Positions 15,801-27,603 of a stretch of DNA of 64,000 nt are shown one piece after another; within the stretch, counting starts at the first letter, position 1, and each line of letters begins with the position of its first letter. The stretch comes from Adiantum capillus-veneris (Eukaryota; Streptophyta; Polypodiopsida; Polypodiales; Pteridaceae). Location: contig CM043960.1 in NCBI GenBank assembly GCA_014529385.2, forward strand, positions 22,437,719 to 22,501,718. The letters are read 5' to 3'. Both the position numbers and the translations under genes were made by a program. Below the pieces are notes generated by a model, which was not told the origin of the DNA, made no database searches, and saw only the letters and a program-made list of their open reading frames with translations.

Positions 15801-17695
15801 TTAAAGGATAAGATGACTTCAGATCCAATCATTGTGTTGCAAAATCTTAGGAAGTCATTTGTGGTCCAGTGCGACGCCTGCGGTAGTAGCATTGGTGCAG
15901 TGCTAATGCAAGATGGCAGGGTAGTAGCCTATGAGAGTAGAATCTTGCAAGGGCCAGAAAAGACTATGCATGTCTATGAAAAAGAATTGCAGGCCATCAT
16001 TCATGCGCTCTTAAGTTGGAAACACTACCTACTAGGTGCAGATTTCGTTGTCCAAACGGATCACCAGACCTTGCGATACTTCTTAACACAGGTAAAGTTA
16101 TCTAAGAAGCATATGCGATGGGCAAATATCTTGTCCATGTTCCATTTTCAGATTGTGCATGTGGAAGGCAAGAAGAACGTTGTGGCTGATGCCTTGTCAA
16201 GGAAGCCACAAATTTCAGCTGTGTCAATTTATCATCATGAACTTGATGATATGAGGGAACAGTATGCAAATGATGAAGATTTTGCAAGGGTCTTCAAGCA
16301 GCTAATGGATGGACAATGTCATGAACACTATCTTCTCAAAGATGGGTTCATGATGATGCATGGCAGATTGTGTGTCACAAAGCCATTGCGACGCAAAGTT
16401 AAGGAAGAGAGTCATGTCCCACCGTATGCAAGGCATCTTGGCATCGATGCTACAGTTAAAGCGGTTGAGACATTCTTCTACTAGCCTACATTGTGAAGAG
16501 ATGTGGATGCCTTTGTGCGAGAATGCCTAATATGCCAGAAGGTCAAGTTTGACAGGCAAAAGGCACCAGGGTTATTGCAACCACTACCTATTCCGGATAA
16601 ACCATGGGAAAGTATTGCTATGGATTTTATCTTTGATCTTCCGAGAACGCAGACAGGAAACGATGGTATTTGGACCATCATTTGCAGATTCAGCAAGCAA
16701 GCTCATTTTATTCCTGTCAAGAAAAAGATAAAGCCAGATCAGATGGCACGCTTGTTTATGAGCAATATTTTCAAGTATCATGGCATGCCACAGTCGATTG
16801 TTAATCGTGATCCACGCATGACAAGTTTGTTCTGGAGAGGCTTGTTTGAGAATATGGGCACCACGCTCAAATTCTCTTCGTCATTTCATCCTCAAACAGA
16901 TGGGTAGTCAGAAGAGGCAAATTCTACTGTCCTAGATCTGCTGAAGTGCTATGTGTTAGAGCATAAAGGAAAGTGGAAGCAGTATTTGCCATTGGTGGAG
17001 TATACATACAATAATACAGTGCACTCATCATCTGGCAAGGCACCTTTTGAGATAGTTGAAGGTGGCAAGAAAGTTCCTCCCATACTCCATACAAAGGACA
17101 AGATATTTGAAGTAGATAAGTATGTTCAGGACATGGATGAAATATACAAGAAGGTCAAAGTGGCCTTAGAAAAGACTCAGGTAAAGCAAAAGAAGGCAGC
17201 TGATCGTCACCGTCGTGAAGTGGTATTTTCACTTAGTGATTGGGTGCTACTACGCTTTGAAAAGGCAAGGTTAAAGAAGATGAAGGGCAAGGAAAGACTA
17301 TTTCCAAAGCTCAGCATGTGTTACTATGGGCCTTTTCAAGTATGCGACATAATTAGTGATGTTGCATATAGGCTGAATTGCCTGAGAGTTGGAAGATTCA
17401 CAATGCGTTTCATGTGAATCTTCTCAGACCCTATGTGGGTGATGTGCCAAAAGATATGCCAGCTGAAGATCACCTAGAAGTCGAGAAACTTGACGAGATC
17501 TTGGTCCCAGAACAAATTTTGGCACATAAAGAAAGAAAAGTGAAAGGCAAGGTTGCTAGACGTTACTTGGTGAAGTTCAGAAACTATCCACCAATGGATG
17601 CTAAGTGGATGGAAGAAGGTGAACTTGCAGAGTCACCAACTGTGTTATCACTTTACCTTGAAGCCTTCGATTTGCAACCTACCTTGACCCCTTGA
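12888..17695 (+). pseudogene. Gypsy A gag-pol, chromodomain type, decayed
   Basis: Gag is broken by stops at about 13227 and 13464 and a frame change near 13785; its core (about 13790-14220) has YCCGLPKGLRKYC. The protease region shows [15 protein letters not shown] (about 14405), with D-P-G in place of D-S/T-G. RT (about 15000-15480) has [18 protein letters not shown] and the catalytic FFDD, with a stop just before FFDD at 15411. RNase H (about 15850-16210) has CDACGSSIGAVL and a DALSRKP end. Integrase (about 16400-17300) has CLICQK, AMDFIFDLPRTQTGNDG and stops at 16482 and 16905. The chromodomain ends at 17695 with RRYLVKFRNYPPMDAKWM. It would have copied and inserted the element but cannot now. 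Confidence 0.9.
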
Positions 17696-18255
17696 CTTTC
17701 AAAGCTACATAGATTGTCAGTGTGACAATGGCTTCTAAAAGAAATGATGTACATGGTATTTAAAGTGAGCTCAAATCAAGTACATGTTACATGAATGTTA
17801 GAGCTGTACAGATTGTCAGTTTGGCAATTGCTCTTACGGAATGTCCAAAAGTGTGGTTAGTGCTATAGAAGTAAGTATTTCTTGTCAGTTTGTCAAGGAT
17901 ACAGTAATTGCTTCTATTAAAGGGTACATGTGTAACTGCATTCTTAAACTGTCGGTTTGGGTATGCTTGAAAGTGTTACTGGATCCAACGTGTACTAAAA
18001 GACAGTGGCAAAATGCGTAGCTACCATTTTGTCATTGGAAAGTTAATGACTCAAAGCAATGGCAGAGAGCGAAGCTACCACTATGTCATTGGGACAGGGT
18101 TCACACGCAGGCAATACATGTGTCGACGAGGTGTTGAATACACCAGGGTTGACAATGAGCATGTATGTGTCGTACATGTGTCGACAAGTGTTGAATACAC
18201 CACTGTTGACTGTCAGCATATACGACATAGATGCAAACGAGGACGTTTGAGATTT

Positions 18256-18268
18256 CAAGAGGGGGGTA
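18256..18268 (+). other. Polypurine tract of gypsy A
   Basis: CAAGAGGGGGGTA directly precedes the 3' LTR, the usual place of the plus-strand primer. Confidence 0.8.
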
Positions 18269-19696
18269 TGTCACCAACGTGTGACTACTATCTATCCTTT
18301 TTGTTGATTTCTTTCTTATTATTTATTCATTTTCACTTTTTGGAAACACCTCTCGGGAAATCTAACTGCCCTGCATTGCATAGCTAGTGTGGAACTGTTC
18401 AGAGGGAGTCTAGGCCTGAGGGCAAGAGAGCACTAAGGTTGGACAAGGACTATGGTTAGCCAAAGTGGGGTCATTGACTAGCCAAAGTGGAATCCTTTGC
18501 TACAGAGGGTACATTTCAGTTCTGGGTGTGGCTGCAGTGTACAAAGGGGGTCAGATGACCTAGAAAGATACAATGGCAGCATCTCCTAAAATTTAGGGAA
18601 CTGCTATTTTGGGACCTGAAAATGTGTTCACGTCATTACCTCCCGAATGACAAAGGGAACATTTTATTACTCTGCCGTGAAGTCAACTGGGCTTAGGCGG
18701 CAACCCCGAAACGGAAATTGGCTTGTAAATGTGCCAAGTGGCACATTTCTGTGCAGTTTCCTCATGCAAGAGAAGGGGGCGCTGATTTTAGAGAGGAGAA
18801 GGCTCATTTTCTCTCTGTCACAGGTTGAGAGCTTCAATGGAGTGCTTGCTTACCTCTTATGTACAGTGCGGTGCCAGGAGTGATGCCCTGCACGCTACGC
18901 ACTGCCCTCTCTCTCCCCTATGGCAGTATGTTATGCCCCTCTAGTGGGCTTTTCATTTGACCAATGTACAGTTGTGTGGGTTCATGCGCGATTGCCGAGG
19001 CAAGAGCCTCTTGCACAAGTACTGGATTAGCTAGCGGCTAATCCCCCGCAAGTACAGGTGATTCGGAGAGGTTTCACGTGCGAAATCTCGTCCGATTCAA
19101 AGGGCAAGTAGCCCTACAAGTGCGGGAGCTTGAGGACTTGCTACGGATGCGACCGGCACGCAAAACGGAGCCCGAAACAGTGAATTACAGCCTGCTGTGT
19201 ATTTTTGCAGGTTTAGGGTTTTGGCCCTAAACAGACCCTTATACCCCCCGGAGGTTCGGGGACGCAAGGGGACCGCTGTACAGGTGATCTGGCGCATTTT
19301 CGGGGCAGAACACAGAGAATTCAGCGTGCTGCAGATTCTCGCCAGGTTTTGTAAAGTGTCCGAATGCGTCAGGAAAGTCAATTAATGCGTGAGAATACCG
19401 ACTGTAAAGGGTCCTAGTACAGTTATGCTGCCAAAATCGGGCCAGAACAATTGAAATTCAGCCAAGACTGTGCGGGGCAGCTTGTAGGGAACCACAGCTT
19501 TTATTCCCTCTGTTAAAGAATAAAGAAATACCGAAAGGGGCGCCTAATTTAGGGGCCAGTCTGGTGTCGGTCTTCTCATACAGCTGCAATCTAGCAGCCT
19601 GTATCCCTTTCCCCTTTGTTGTGTCTTGAAAGTACAGGTAAAGTGGGCAACATTTAAATGGGTACCGCCCTTTTTGGATTGAACAGGCCGGTTTCA
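18269..19696 (+). repeat. 3' LTR of gypsy A
   Basis: 1428 bp, aligned to the 5' LTR over its whole length apart from the two length differences noted there. The AATAAA plus conserved motif is at 19519-19544. Confidence 0.95.
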
Positions 19697-21202
19697 GGGA
19701 CCAAGGGCTACAAAGTACTCAAAAAGTGGAGCACCTCTTGGAGAAATGCTCCAATGTCCTCTTCTTTTAGCACCTTAAAGAGGTAATTGTTGCGCTCCTC
19801 AATAAGCTCTTGATTTGCAAAGAGTTCCGGCTTCTTATAAGCCGGATGCAAGAGAGCCGCAAAGTAATGGATAGGTCTCTTCATCCAATCCCACCGCTTT
19901 TTGATTAGGATGAGAATGTCGTCTCTCTTGGGAGAGTCCTCGAGGTAATCACTACAAGAAGAGAGAGGAAAGGTACTAAGTAGAGAAACAAGCATGTAGA
20001 ATATCGATATATAGATAATGTATTATGTAATAATAAATATGTAGTTATACCATGTTCCATCGGGCGCCCCATCTAGGATTGTAGACTTCTCAATCTCCTT
20101 GTAAGCTTCCTCCATGAAGTGCCATAGAAGCCCAATAGTTGCCCCCTCCATGTCGGTCATGCGGAGAGCCTTGTACAAGGGCAAGATCGCAATGACAAGA
20201 CCCTTAATTTCTTGCCAAAACTCCTCCCGGAAGCAAAGCCGTTGGATGGCTTTTGCATCTTGTTGTGAAGCGGCGGACTCTCCATTCATCCATTCCTTGA
20301 ACTCATCGGAGACCATGGTCTTTTGTATTTTGTTTTGCACATCATAGAGCCGCTCTAGAAGTAGCCACATAGCGGCACAGCGAGTGGCCAATGGCTTCTT
20401 CAACTCAAGGTCGGAGTAGGTGCAGTAAATTGTAAGCACCCTCACTTTGCCATTGATGAAATTGATGATGAAGAGTGCTTGGTTGAGGATATCTTTCACC
20501 CAACCTAGCTCCCCTATGTCTTCAAAGAGAAGGTCAAGGCAATGAGAGGCACATGGAGTCCATACTATGGATGGAAATTCCTTCTCTAGCCTCTTACTCA
20601 TTGCCTTGCAATTTGAAGCATTGTCGGTAATCACTTGCACGACATGCTCCGCACCAACCTACACAAGAAGCATTTGTGACAAAGAGAGTTAAAACTTAAA
20701 AGTTAAACATAGGACTCATTGGCAATTGCTCAAGACATAAAGGTTCGATTTACGGTTTTACCTCAAGAATGGCTTAAAGGATGTGCTTCCAAATGAATGC
20801 CCCGGTCACTTTCTTCCCTCTCGAACCCGCATCCACCGCCCGCAAGAAGTACGTGCCAAGAGGACAAGAAACAAGAATGTTGATGAAGCCCCTCTTCTTG
20901 CGGTCGCTCCATCCATCGGAGAGAATAGAGCATCCATACTTTGCCCAACCAGCACGTACGGGCTCAAGTGACTTGTCAATCCTTGCCCTCTCTTCTCTAG
21001 CTTCTTTGTTCTCATATCGTGGTATGACACACCCGTCCACCCTTCGCATGGACCAACCGCCGCAATCGCTATGATCATCCTCTTCCATCGCTCCAACCGA
21101 AGAATGTTGAAGGAGAGATTGCATTCAATCACCGTGCGGGCAATCTCTATTTCCGCGATTCTTTGTCTCTCCTTGAGGAAAGACAAGGGGCCAGAGCATC
21201 CA

Positions 21203-21502
21203 TGATGAGCGCGCGGCGGTGTGTGCAAGTGAAAGAGCACGCGAAGAAGTGCAGGGTGTGTACCTTGCAGAGGAGCGAGTGCAGAAGGGAAGGAGGGCGC
21301 TAGCAGAACGATAGGAGAGACAGAGAGAGCGCACGATATTGGAAGGGGGAATAAGTGAGTGAGTTGTAAAACTCACATTCCCTTTATTAATTTGTATAGG
21401 ACCAATTTAAAGTTAGTGGCCAAGTTCAATGTGAACTTGGCCAAAGGTTAGTAACCTTTAAAATATACATTAAAGGGGGCCATTTGGGCCTTTAACCCAA
21501 CA
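21203..21502 (-). repeat. 3' LTR of copia F
   Basis: 300 bp; on the plus strand starts TGATGAGCGCGCGG and ends CCCAACA. It differs from the partner at under ten sites apart from the GA tract, so the insertion looks fairly young. Confidence 0.93.
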
Positions 21503-21515
21503 ACCTCCCACTTAA
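21503..21515 (-). other. Polypurine tract of copia F
   Basis: On the minus strand TTAAGTGGGAGGT precedes the LTR, a typical copia polypurine tract. Confidence 0.8.
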
Positions 21516-21537
21516 AGGCATAAATGGCGCCTTTAAG

Positions 21538-24500
21538 CTACGTGACTCCCACCATCTCTATACATAGATGATGTTGTGCTTTGGATAAGCACTTAGTGAG
21601 AGCATCTGCTGGATTTTGTGATGTATGGACCTTAACCAATGTAATAAGGCCATCCTCAAGCACTTCTCGTATGAAGTGATACCGCACATCAATATGCTTT
21701 GTGCGTGCATGAAACATGGCATTCTTTGCCAGACATATGGCACTTTGGCTATCACAACCAAGCATAGGTGCCTTGGCAAGCAAACCAAACTCACTGCATA
21801 GGCGTGCTAACCAAATAGCTTCTTTAGAAGCCTCAGTGGGCTGAAATATATTCAGCCTCTGTAGTAGACAATGCAACGATATTTTGCAATCTAGAACACC
21901 ATGAAACAGCACCTCCCGCAAGAATAAATACATAGCCACTTGTGGATTTCCGTGTATCCACATCACCAACCATGTTAGAGTCACAAAATCCCTTCAACTC
22001 CATTGGTCCTTTACCATAGCAGAGGCATTTGTTTTTAGTCCCTTTCAAGTACCTCATAATGGACTTCATTGCATCCCAATGCAACCTGCCTGGATTAGCC
22101 ATAAATCAGCTCACAACTCCCACTGCATGAGCTATGTCAGGCCTAGTAGCAACCATAGCATATATAAGTGAACCACAAGCTGAAGCATAAGGCACACTAT
22201 GCATGTCATTGGCTTCTTCCTTTGACTTGGGACAATCATCCTTGGAGATTTTGACATATGGCTATAATGGCACACCAAGAGGCTTTGCTTCAGCCATGTT
22301 AAATCTTTCCAACACCTTTTCAATGTACTTTTCTTGCGACAAATACAATAGGCGCTTGTCTCTTTGCCTTGTAACACACACTCCACGTATATGTTCAGCT
22401 GCCCCAAGGTCTTTCATTGAAAATGCAGATTTCAGCTGCCCTTTAAGAGCACAACAGTGCTTCTTTTCTTTGCAGCTATCAACATATCATCAACATAGAG
22501 CACAAGAATGATAGGGCTGCCATCCTCATCACGTTTGGTATACAAACAATGGTCTGCATGGCTTCTTTTGTAACCATGTTTAAGCATGAAGCGATCAAAC
22601 TTCTTGTACCATTGTCTACATGATTGTTTCAGCCCATACAAGCTTCTAATGAGCATATATATACCATATGTTCTTTGCCAGGAATAACAAAACCCTCGGG
22701 TTGCTTCATGTAAAGCTCTTCTTCCACATCACCATGCAAGAAAGCGGTATGTACATCCATTTGGTCCATTTCCAAATCAAGAGCAGCCACTATAGCAAAC
22801 AATACACGCAAAGTGGTCATCTTCACAACAAGAGAGAACACTTCCTGAAAGTCTATGCCCTTGGTTTGAACATATCCCTTTGCCACAAGCCTTGCCTTAT
22901 ACTTTGGTTTTGCATCAACAGTCTTGATTTTATACACCCATTTGTTAGGAATAGCCTTCCTTCCTTTGGGCAATTCAACCAAATCCCAAGTATGATTAGC
23001 ATGCAAAGCTTTAATCTCTTCCTGCATAGCAAGCTCCCACTTGTCGCTGTGCTCACATGTCTTTGCCTCTTTATACGTAAGAGGCTCTCCCTCATCTGTC
23101 AACATAATGTAATGCAAAGAGGGATCATGTCTACTCACAGGCCGTCTTTGACGAGTAGACCGCCTCACCCAATGATCCACATTATCCGGCAATGGGTTTA
23201 CATCAGGTGGCATGATAAAATCATCAACAATGGACTGATGTACATCATTTTCAGCACCATTTTCAACATTGTTTCTTGGCTGCAAATGCCCTTCAGGAGC
23301 CTCAATTTGCTGTCCAACATCATCTGGCTCAAACACCACTGGATCATCTACATTTTCAGCCATATGTGGTGCATCCTAAGGGTCAAAAATAGGCCTAACA
23401 GGTGGCTGGTCATGCTGAAATTTGACCCTTTTATGGTCATGCTTTGAGGCACAATTGTTTTGAAGCAGCTTTGCCTCATTAAAAACAACATCCCGGCTGC
23501 GTACAACCCTTTTGAGCTGAGGTAACCAAATCCTGTAACCCATTTCGCCTTCTTCACCATATCCCATAAAGAGGCCTTTAATGGACTTGGCATCTAGTTT
23601 ACTCCTCAACTCAAGTCTAGCATGCACAAAAGCCTCGCAACCAAAAATGCGAAAGTGATCATATGAAGCAGACTTGCCAGACCAAACCTCTTCAGGGATG
23701 TCACCTTTCAAAGACATGTGAGGGGATCGATTGCATATATGCACTGCAGTTTTCAAAGCTTCTCCCCAAAATCCATGAGAGAGATTAGTTGTGGACAGCA
23801 TGCATCTCACCCTCTCACAAAGTGTCCTATTGAATCTTTCTGCCACACCATTAGAAGAGGAGCTATATGGCACAATAAGCTCCCTCTTAATGCCAAAATT
23901 TTCACAAAATTTGTTAAATTCAGCACTTGTGAACTCCCCCCCATTGTCCGTACGCAAGCATTTTAGCTTTCTACGTGTTTGGGTAGTCACAAATGCATGA
24001 TATTTCTTAAACGCAGCAAAGGCTTCATCCTTAGATTTAAGCAAATAAACCCAAATTTTCCTAGAATGATCAACAAAGGAGATAAAATAGCATGCACCTC
24101 CCATAGACTTAGTAGGCATGCTACACTACATACATCAAAATGTACAAGATCAAGCACACAAGATTTACGAGAGACACCAGAGTAATAAGAACGCTTTACT
24201 TACTCGCCATATTGACATTCATTACAAAAATCAAGCTTTGTGCCTTTAGCATCAAGCTTGTTCAAAGTACAAAGTTTAGAAAGGCCCTTTTGGCTCATAT
24301 GGCCAAGCCTCTTATGCCACAACTCCATGTGAGAGTTAATTTCAGCCAATGCAATAAACTTGCCCAACAAGGCCTTTCCATGCATGCAGTAAAGTGTCCC
24401 TTTCTTTGTGCCCTTTACAATCAGCCTTGAGCCTTTAGTCATTTTCCATGATCCTCTCTCAAACAAGATGCTGTAACCATACATATCCATCTGACCAACA

Positions 24501-24898
24501 GAAAGCAGACTCTTCTTGATTCCCGGCACATATCTAACATCATGCAAGACAAGTTCATTTGTGCCATCTATGGAGAGATGTACAGTGCCAATACCCTCAA
24601 TGGAACATGCATGATTGTTTCCAAGGTATACATGGCCACGCTTGCCTACATCAAAAGTAGAGAAACACTCCTTGATAGGAGTCGCATGAAATGAAGCACC
24701 GAAATCAACAATCCGAGTCTGGGATAATGCATCATTGACAGTCAACAAAGCATCAATAAGATCACTCTTGGTGATTTGCATGTCTTGTGAATGAACATTA
24801 AGAGAGGCATCAATGTCATAAGCATCATCATCTGACAAAGTGGCACACAAGATGTCCTCTACATCTGACAGCTCCTCAATCACAACACTAGAAGCCAC
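21538..24898 (-). pseudogene. Copia F pol: protease, integrase, RT, RNase H
   Basis: Minus-strand order: a protease remnant reading VDFGASFHAT, where copia normally has D-S-G, so the catalytic triad is altered; the GAG-pre-integrase finger with MELWHKRLGHMSQKGL and CNECQYGE; a frame break near 24200-24120; integrase core with FISFVDHSRKIWVYLLKSK, LRTDNGGEFTS and SSNGVAERFNRTL; a stop at 23376; RT with NKWVYKIKTVDAK, DVHTAFLHGDVEEELYM and the catalytic LYVDDML near 22510; RNase H with STSGYVFILAGGAVSW and DSQSAICLAKN, ending at 21538. Integrase before RT is the copia order. Several breaks make it inactive. Confidence 0.9.
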
Positions 24899-25056
24899 AT
24901 TGGCCTTCTCTTTGTCCTTTGAGCTATCTTGTGCATCTGTCTTGACTTCCTTCTTCTCTTTCTTTTTGTCTCCGCCATCCTTTTTCCGTTCTAACTCGAC
25001 TTTGTAGTACCTGCAATCGGGTTTCTTGTGACCTTTCCTGTTACACTGTTAGCAAG

Positions 25057-25755
25057 TCACATCACCCTTGCCTTTGCTGGCATTTCCCCTTTCCTTACTC
25101 TTACTTTTACTCCTTTGTGCATAAGCATTCTTCTTTCTATCCTGCCTCTAACCATGTTGGCAGAGCTGCCTCCCTCTCCACTTGCTTTCCTCCTGATTTC
25201 CTCATTCAAGATAGAACCCCTAACACCATCAAAGGTAAAATTGGGGTTATTGGATAATGAAACCACCAATGTTTCCCATGACTCAGGTAAGGTCATAAGC
25301 AAGAAGATAGCTTTCAGCTTATCATCAAAAGGGGACAAGCCTGAATCCTGTAACTGCGACAAAGCACCTGCGAACAACGACAAGTGCTCTGCAGCACTCT
25401 TGGACTCATCTAGTTGCATGCCAACAAGTTTTCGCATCAAATGCACTTGGTTGAGAGGCGTTGTATTCTCATACATTCCCTTTAACTTCTCCCACACATC
25501 AAAAGCAGTTGTGAGACCTTTCACATCAATGACTGTCTCATCAGTCATGGCCATTTTAATGTATGTAACAGCCTTCCTGTTCAGGCTAACCCATGCTTCA
25601 TCCGTCATATTCTGTGGCTTTACCTGTTCAAGTGCCCCTTCACAATCCTTAAGAAATAGGATTCCCTGAATCCTATCTTTCCAAAGGTCAAAGCCCGTTC
25701 CATCGAACCTCCTAATCTCGAAGAGATTCTTCACATCCGAAGAAGATGAGGCCAT
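25057..25755 (-). pseudogene. Copia F gag (UBN2 type)
   Basis: The start codon lies at 25755. The N-terminus has FEIRRFDGTGFDLWKDRI, and the middle FDVWEKLKGMYENT, LDESKSAAEHLSLF and LLMTLPESWETLV, as in plant copia gag. Past the open frame, near 25020-25060, a Cys-His knuckle (CNRKGHKKPDC) is still readable but a stop replaces a residue between its first two cysteines. Confidence 0.88.
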
Positions 25756-26425
25756 AGTTGCACGAATAAGAGGGCTAATACGCTGAATTTTTGGGCAAAA
25801 TGCACAAAAACCGGATTATAGCCTCACAGAGATGTGTACTACAGCTTATGCGCAGGAAATTTCAGCGAGCGAATTTGTGCTCAGAAACAACAATTTTAGT
25901 TGTTTTTAGCCTCACAAAACATACATAAGGCTAATACACAGCCTTTAGAAACATGTATCAACAAAAGCCCCAATTTGTAGCATCAAATTGCATGAAATTG
26001 AGCCACAAATTGTCATACATAGCCAAAATTTGTCAAACATGCGTAGATTGCATCAATTTGCACTTTCCCCAATGTAGTCGCATCATAAAAACACTTGCAA
26101 AAACCTGCGTAAATCTGAAATTTGCTGAAAACACCTGTTTTAGGACCTGTTTTTCGGCAATTTGTGTGTTTTCGGGTAGCGGGGACTAAGCAAAAGTGTT
26201 CCCACACCTTAATACATCATTTGCAAAACCTGTATTTTGCTGTCATAACCTGTAATTTGCTGATTTTGACCTAATTTCAGCCTGTTTTAGGTCAATTTGA
26301 CTTGCCGGGAGCTCTTCAGTGTCCAAGGACGAGTCCTTTGGCCATGAAATTGCAAAATCTCGCGTGAAAGTTGACCTCCTTGGCTGAAAATCAGCGTTTG
26401 CAAGTTTGGGAGAAAACCCTAATTG

Positions 26426-26438
26426 GGCTCTGATACCA
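26426..26438 (-). other. Primer binding site of copia F
   Basis: On the minus strand TGGTATCAGAGCC, two bases inside the LTR edge, is complementary to initiator-Met tRNA. Confidence 0.9.
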
Positions 26439-26440
26439 GT

Positions 26441-26547
26441 TGATGAGCGCGCGGCGGTGTGTGCAAGTGAAAGAGCACGCGAAGAAGTGTAGGGTGTGTA
26501 CCTTGCAGAGGAGCGAGTGCAAAAGGGAAGGAGGGCGCTAGCAGAAC

Positions 26548-26592
<45 letters not shown>

Positions 26593-26762
26593 ACGATATT
26601 GAAAGGGCGAATAAGTGAGTGAGTTGTAAAACTCACATTCCCTTTATTAATTTGTATAGGACCAATTTAAAGTTAGTGGCCAAGTTCAATGTGAACTTGG
26701 CCAAAGGTTAGTAACCTTTTAAATATACATTAAAGGGGGCCATTTGGGCCTTCAACCCAACA
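26441..26762 (-). repeat. 5' LTR of copia F
   Basis: 322 bp; longer than the partner because of an expanded (GA)n tract at 26552-26591. Confidence 0.93.
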
Positions 26763-27002
26763 ACCAACCCACCAATTTAGCAAGAGAAGCTTGCTACTTT
26801 CTCTCGCATTCCGCAAGGATATCTTCGGGATATTAGGACATGGGCCCGCTTGTCCTCCCATCTTTGTTAAGTGGATGATGAGACAGGTGACGGAAGAGGT
26901 CATACCTTTTGGACACCACCACTTGCAAGCGTTTTGCTTGCCCCCCACCCGCTCAAAATATCGGCAATGCTTCTCAAAGGCTTCATGAAGAGGAGGCAGC
27001 AT

Positions 27003-27046
27003 TATGTAGTATGTAGTACGTAGCTACTAGTATGATGTATCAATAG

Positions 27047-27115
<69 letters not shown>

Positions 27116-27595
27116 CACTTGGAAGGATGGGGTGGGGGTGGGAGAAGGAGAGACCGAAGGGAGCTTGAGGGGGAGAGACCCAAGGGAGAGAAGATGGAGA
27201 GCTTGAGCCTTGTCACTTGAGAGCTTCAATGGGAGCACATGGTATGATGAGAGCATTGAGAGGCTAGAGCTTGTACAATGTAACTTGTAAGTTGTGTTGG
27301 AGAACAAGGGGGAGGAGTTGCTTAAATAGGAAGAGGAAGAGCATGGGAGAGGGAGAGCATGAGGCCTTATGCATGTGAGAGGGAGAGCATGGCAATGACC
27401 CATGGGCATTGGCACATGGTTGCAAAACAACTCCAAAACGGCTCCCTAGACGCTCACTATAAACGTTCAAAAACTACCGCCAACGTCATAAACGGCTAGA
27501 AATTTCGGCCGAACGAAACGTACTAAACGGACTGCACGGGACGGAACCGGACGAATGGAATGAAACGTTATGTACGACGTACGAAAACTACCCTA
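27003..27595 (-). other. hAT 5' leader and terminal region
   Basis: Upstream of the BED start codon, with a (GA)n tract at 27049-27113 and a CG-rich terminal part (27470-27595) with repeated ACG-containing words, such as ACGTTATGTACG, that recur in the other hAT end near 11040-11105. No other gene was seen. Confidence 0.6.
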
Positions 27596-27603
27596 TACAT
27601 CAG

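Larger units (their letters stand above)
11307..19696 (+). mobile_element. Gypsy element A (chromodomain Ty3/gypsy), full length
   Basis: LTRs at 11307-12781 and 18269-19696 both start TGTCACCA and end GGTTTCA. A perfect 5-bp duplication GGGAC lies at 11302-11306 and 19697-19701. Between them are a primer site, decayed gag-pol in the order gag, protease, RT, RNase H, integrase, chromodomain, and a polypurine tract. It lies in the 3' part of the hAT transposase region. Confidence 0.95.
21203..26762 (-). mobile_element. Copia element F, full length
   Basis: LTRs at 21203-21502 and 26441-26762, primer site at 26426-26438 and polypurine tract at 21503-21515 define a complete minus-strand element within the hAT transposase gene. 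The 5-bp flanks (ATCCA left, ACCAA right) do not match, so the target duplication has decayed or the edges are off by a base or two. Confidence 0.92.
19708..27002 (-). pseudogene. hAT transposase (BED finger + DUF659), split by copia F
   Basis: The reading starts at ATG 27002. A BED-type zinc finger follows, with CKWWCP, then HL and GPCP, to 26763, where copia F interrupts. It resumes at 21202 with ERQRIAEIEIARTVIE, changes frame near 21050, then YGCSILSDGWSDRKKRGFIN, and after an intron (20761-20659) VQVITDNASNCKAMSKRLE and WTPCASHCLDLLFEDIG, the DUF659 region with likely catalytic acidic residues. A second intron (20050-19952) leads to DYLEDSPKRDD and KRPIHYFAALLHPAY. A stop lies before the first intron (KHIL*) and the frame ends at 19708, before any hAT dimerisation domain. 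It would have cut and joined the transposon ends. It is now inactive. Confidence 0.8.
11005..27595 (-). mobile_element. hAT DNA transposon with nested LTR elements
   Basis: The ends are a left end starting CATAGTGGTCTCGTACG and a right end that, read inward on the minus strand, starts TAGGGTAGTTTTCGTACG. These are imperfect terminal inverted repeats of hAT type. They are flanked by a perfect 8-bp target duplication TACATCAG (10997-11004 and 27596-27603), the hAT length. Inside are a BED zinc finger and DUF659-type transposase on the minus strand. Gypsy A and copia F were inserted later, which is why the element is 16.6 kb instead of a few kb. The flanks are both LINE-3. Confidence 0.85.

Noticed and set aside
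19708..21240. Possible host gene with DUF659 domain
   Set aside because: DUF659 with BED finger, terminal repeats and an 8-bp duplication mark it as a hAT transposon.
22668..23447. 259-codon plus-strand frame
   Set aside because: It is antisense to the reverse-transcriptase part of copia F, which has all the expected motifs.
26763..26767. Target duplication of copia F
   Set aside because: ATCCA and ACCAA flank the two LTRs; they share too little to claim a duplication.
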